From Chlorobiota bacterium (GTDB lineage: Bacteria > Bacteroidota > Bacteroidia > Bacteroidales > Marinilabiliaceae), in assembly GCA_013153405.1 (NCBI GenBank), contig JAADEM010000086.1, positions 1 through 35,967 on the forward strand: a stretch of DNA of 35,967 bases. The letters run 5' to 3'. Made by a program: the position numbers and the translations under genes. Of the stretch, positions 33,209 to 35,967 are shown one piece after another. Under the pieces are notes generated by a model. The model saw only the letters and a list, made by a program, of their open reading frames with translations. It ran no database searches and was not told where the DNA came from. Every line of letters starts with the position of its first letter. Positions within the stretch are counted from its first letter, which is position 1.

Positions 33209-35707
33209 TTAGTTACTGTTTTGTATTTTCAATGCCTCTTTTACACTAATTACCCTGCCGTTATAGAATCCTATTATGTAAGCATCTTTGAGTCCGGTTT
33301 TTCTTACCTCTGGCAGGTATTTACGTGCTTCATCCAATGTTTTGTAATGTCCGCACATGTATCTTGTCAGTTCCCTGTTGGGCATAGGCAGTTTACTAAC
33401 AGAAGGCAATCTGTTTAACAGTTGTTTATCCGGTTCTTTTCTGAAAACCCCTATTTGTATCCTGTATTCAAGATTACCAGTTTTTCGTGCCGGAGTTTCA
33501 ACATGTGAAATATTATTATTTTCAGTCACTTTGGTTTTATCCACTTTCTGCACAATCGTTTTTGTTTCCAGCTCTTTCTTTTTTGTTGTTTTCACTGAAT
33601 CCAGAACTGATGTATTTCCATTTAAATAATCAAGATACAAAAACAGGCCTTCTTCCTGATACCCCACAGCCTTACGTTTAAGAGAACCGTCCCTTTCATA
33701 AAGTTCAGGATTCATGGTGGCACTTTTATTCATATCTTCAACTGCACGCCTGAAATAGGCATTCGCCTGTGCCTGACGTTCTTCAAGAAAGGTAAAATCC
33801 TCTGTAGGATGAGACAATATAACCTGTTTTATTTTTGAACTGAAAATTTCATATTTCTTATCAAGTGCTTTATGGTATAGTTTTAAAGCTGTTGTTTTAA
33901 GTTCTTTGCCTCTTCTGCTAAGCTCTACCGATTTATCTTCCTCTGTTTTTGAATTACCTGAATCTTTACCAAAAACCGAAGATATCACAAGCTCTTCATT
34001 ACCTGTTTGTTTATTTGCCCTCTCCAGCAACTTCGACGACTCCAATGATAAAATATTTCCCCACACATATAAAGAGTCTGCCTTTCGTAGTTCAGCAGCG
34101 ACTTCGGGCGGAAAAAGCTTTTTGTACATATTATCAAGCTTTTTCAAATGTTTTTCAAACTCTTCGTCCGTATAATAGCTGTATTCTTTGGGTATTAAAA
34201 TCTCCTCCTCTGCCGGTTTCTTTGTTTTTGCTTCATTTGTTGTATTATGCGGTTTATACTTACCCTCTCTGACAAGTTTCTCAACAATAGGTTTTTCAAT
34301 ATTCTTAGCTCGGAAGTAATAGTCATTTATATCACTATCAAGGCTGTAAACCTGTTTTTCAAGAGCAAGTATTTCATTAACCAGCCTCTCTCTTTCTCCG
34401 GGTGTTTTGGCTGTTGCATACTTCTTACGCTTTAATGCCATAAGGCCTGACAAGCTGTCCTTTTTCTGTTGCAATTCATAGCCCTTTTTAAATATCTCAA
34501 GAGCTTCTTTACTATGAAACATATCGAACCCTGTATACACAATATCTTTTGTTATTTCGAAATGAAAAAGATCTTTTTTCCCGGACACCGATTTTTTTCT
34601 ACCCTGTTTTTCATTTATACTTTTATACTTTTCAGGTATATTTTTCAATAATGGCATTGATGCTGCTATTTTAACATCATTCTCTTCATATACCATATTC
34701 TTCACAACCGATTTATCCCATATTATTTCATACACCATAACCGTGTCGCCGGTAGTATTACGATTTGATGTAAACCAGGCAACACCTGTAAATTCATCAG
34801 TTACCAGAAAATAATCGTCTTTAGGCGAATTAAACGGAATTCCCAGATTCACCGGCTCTGAAAATGCTTTGGTGTCGGGATCAAAAACAGTTTTGTAAAT
34901 ATCGTATCCCCCAAGTCCCCCTTCTCTGTCCGATGAAAAATATAGAGTTACACCGTCAATATTAAGATAGGGATACGCTTCATTAAATTCCGAATTAATT
35001 TCTTTCAGATTCATCGGATCACTCCACCCGTCTATCAACTTCTCCATTTTATATAAATCTGTTTGACCCGTACTGTCTTCAGGCATTGAAAAATAAACTT
35101 CATCCTTTCGTTCCGTCAGATATAAAATACCATTAGGATCGACTCCCGACTCAAAAAAATCCCGGTTAGGAATAATATAACCTGCATCTTTTACCGGATG
35201 ATACAAAGACAAAAAACTGTTTTTACCTATAGTATCTTTTCTTATTACCTGCAGATAATAAATCTTTGTTGATTTTTCCAGACCAGCTTTCGACTCTTTT
35301 CTGTATTTTTCGGCTTTTTCATATCTTACATCTTCAGGCTTGGCATATTTTAGAAATTTTTCAAATGCATCAATTGCCTCACTGAATTTATAATCGAGTT
35401 GATATGCTCTTCCCAGATAATAGTATACATCTTTACTCACACCATGCGCAGCAGCATATTTAAGATGTTTAACAGCACTCGAAACCGACCTGTTCGACTT
35501 TAGTTCACATATACCTATGTAATAATTAAACTTACTACTTTTAGGATATCTGGCAAGCAACTCGGCATACATCTCACCTGCTTTTTCATAATTTCCTTGT
35601 CTGAAAAACTCCAGAGCTGCCTGCGGTGTTACAGGAACATCCTGAGAAAATACATTCAGATTTAATAATGTCAGTAAAAAAATCAACAGTAAATAACGAT
35701 GTGTCAT
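33209..35707 (-). CDS. Secreted TPR-PD40-SPOR protein of unknown function
   Basis: With the ATG at 35707 the protein has 832 residues; a TTG eight codons upstream is less likely. Residues 1-22 form a signal peptide ending NVFSQ. About 28-130 holds TPR repeats (ALEFFRQGNYEKAGEMYAEL; YYLGRAYQLDYKFSEAIDAF). About 150-330 holds PD40/WD40-like strands (YPYLNIDGVTLYFSSDREGG; KDDYFLVTDEFTGVAWFTSN), as in OmpA-type PorE and TolB. About 400-740 is charged and helical. Residues 745-832 are a SPOR-like domain (YRIQIGVFRKEPDKQ; GHYKTLDEARKYL; IIGFYNGRVISVKEA). It resembles the N-terminus of the T9SS component PorE but ends in SPOR, not OmpA. It stands alone; an envelope role at the peptidoglycan is inferred. 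Confidence 0.75.
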   Translation of the reverse strand: MTHRYLLLIFLLTLLNLNVFSQDVPVTPQAALEFFRQGNYEKAGEMYAELLARYPKSSKFNYYIGICELKSNRSVSSAVKHLKYAAAHGVSKDVYYYLGRAYQLDYKFSEAIDAFEKFLKYAKPEDVRYEKAEKYRKESKAGLEKSTKIYYLQVIRKDTIGKNSFLSLYHPVKDAGYIIPNRDFFESGVDPNGILYLTERKDEVYFSMPEDSTGQTDLYKMEKLIDGWSDPMNLKEINSEFNEAYPYLNIDGVTLYFSSDREGGLGGYDIYKTVFDPDTKAFSEPVNLGIPFNSPKDDYFLVTDEFTGVAWFTSNRNTTGDTVMVYEIIWDKSVVKNMVYEENDVKIAASMPLLKNIPEKYKSINEKQGRKKSVSGKKDLFHFEITKDIVYTGFDMFHSKEALEIFKKGYELQQKKDSLSGLMALKRKKYATAKTPGERERLVNEILALEKQVYSLDSDINDYYFRAKNIEKPIVEKLVREGKYKPHNTTNEAKTKKPAEEEILIPKEYSYYTDEEFEKHLKKLDNMYKKLFPPEVAAELRKADSLYVWGNILSLESSKLLERANKQTGNEELVISSVFGKDSGNSKTEEDKSVELSRRGKELKTTALKLYHKALDKKYEIFSSKIKQVILSHPTEDFTFLEERQAQANAYFRRAVEDMNKSATMNPELYERDGSLKRKAVGYQEEGLFLYLDYLNGNTSVLDSVKTTKKKELETKTIVQKVDKTKVTENNNISHVETPARKTGNLEYRIQIGVFRKEPDKQLLNRLPSVSKLPMPNRELTRYMCGHYKTLDEARKYLPEVRKTGLKDAYIIGFYNGRVISVKEALKIQNSN

Positions 35708-35967
35708 ATTATTTTTTGTTTGGTTGCTCAAAATTAAGCAAACATTGTAAAATATCGAACTTCAGTATAAAATATTGAAAATTTAATTGGGAATAAATCC
35801 GTAAATAATTCTATCATCACCAGGGAAATAATAGTATTTATTAAACTTTCTGATTGATCTTCCGAAGTTTATGACTTCTGCAATTAACATCTGTATTGAT
35901 TTTTCTTTTTTAAAAAAGTATAACAGGATACCATAAAATAATAGACAGGTTTAATTTCTGTTTTTCA
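35708..35967. other. Region upstream of the TPR-PD40-SPOR gene
   Basis: TAATTTTG on the minus strand (35729-35736), 22 bp before the ATG, matches the -7 box, but no -33 TTG is present. No gene is supported in the remainder. A minus-strand frame of about 55 codons ending at about 35790 has no early ATG and no recognisable motif. Confidence 0.35.

Overview
This window looks like a chromosomal segment from a Bacteroidota genome, probably a Bacteroidales/Marinilabiliales-type environmental lineage. The DNA is AT-rich. Several genes have the Bacteroidota -7 promoter box TAnnTTTG rather than a sigma70 -10/-35 pair. Lipoproteins carry short signal peptides followed by Cys, in one case with an acidic surface-export tail. 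The gene set (FloA-NfeD-ClpS, 2-oxoglutarate dehydrogenase E1/E2, an LptD-like protein beside an amidase and an MCE protein) is typical of this phylum. Most genes are core housekeeping or envelope genes on the minus strand.

Layout, left to right. 1-5235: a cut-off leucine-rich-repeat protein, a glutaminyl-peptide cyclotransferase lipoprotein, a MalY/PatB-type PLP enzyme, a two-domain surface lipoprotein and a WbpP-type UDP-HexNAc 4-epimerase. 5353-9471: sucB and sucA. 9514-12384 (+): an AddB-like nuclease with an iron-sulfur cysteine set. 12453-17143: trmD, an M3 peptidase and dnaA. 17458-23194: an envelope block with an MCE protein and an AmiC-type amidase on the minus strand, divergent from an LptD-like protein and ridA. 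23282-26316: a CvfB-like RNA-binding protein and a sulfatase. 26410-26950: tRNA-Pro(CGG) and a short MITE-like palindromic element. 26951-29545: a dicarboxylate/amino-acid symporter and aroC. 29864-31141: an accessory patch (below). 31351-33093: floA, an nfeD-type gene and clpS. 33209-35707: a TPR-PD40-SPOR protein.

The accessory patch at 29864-31141 is the least ordinary part. A 217-residue orphan protein has a by-eye pattern match to bacterial gasdermins, but has no linked protease and almost no C-terminal tail. It converges on a tRNA-Ser(GCT)-tRNA-Pro(TGG) operon. Directly downstream of tRNA-Pro is a small GIY-YIG endonuclease gene. A ~140 bp unit made of the tRNA 3' half, a terminator hairpin and the first codons of the GIY-YIG gene is present twice, flanking the gene. 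The left copy has a broken tRNA with a different anticodon arm and a truncated GIY-YIG start. The stop codon of the intact GIY-YIG gene lies inside the tRNA remnant. This looks like a tRNA-targeting homing-type element that carries a tRNA 3' end with it.

A second theme is the envelope. SPOR-like C-terminal domains that resemble each other occur in three different architectures (amidase, MCE protein, TPR/PD40 protein), suggesting that several envelope proteins are directed to septal or denuded peptidoglycan. All family assignments are from reading motifs; no database search was run.
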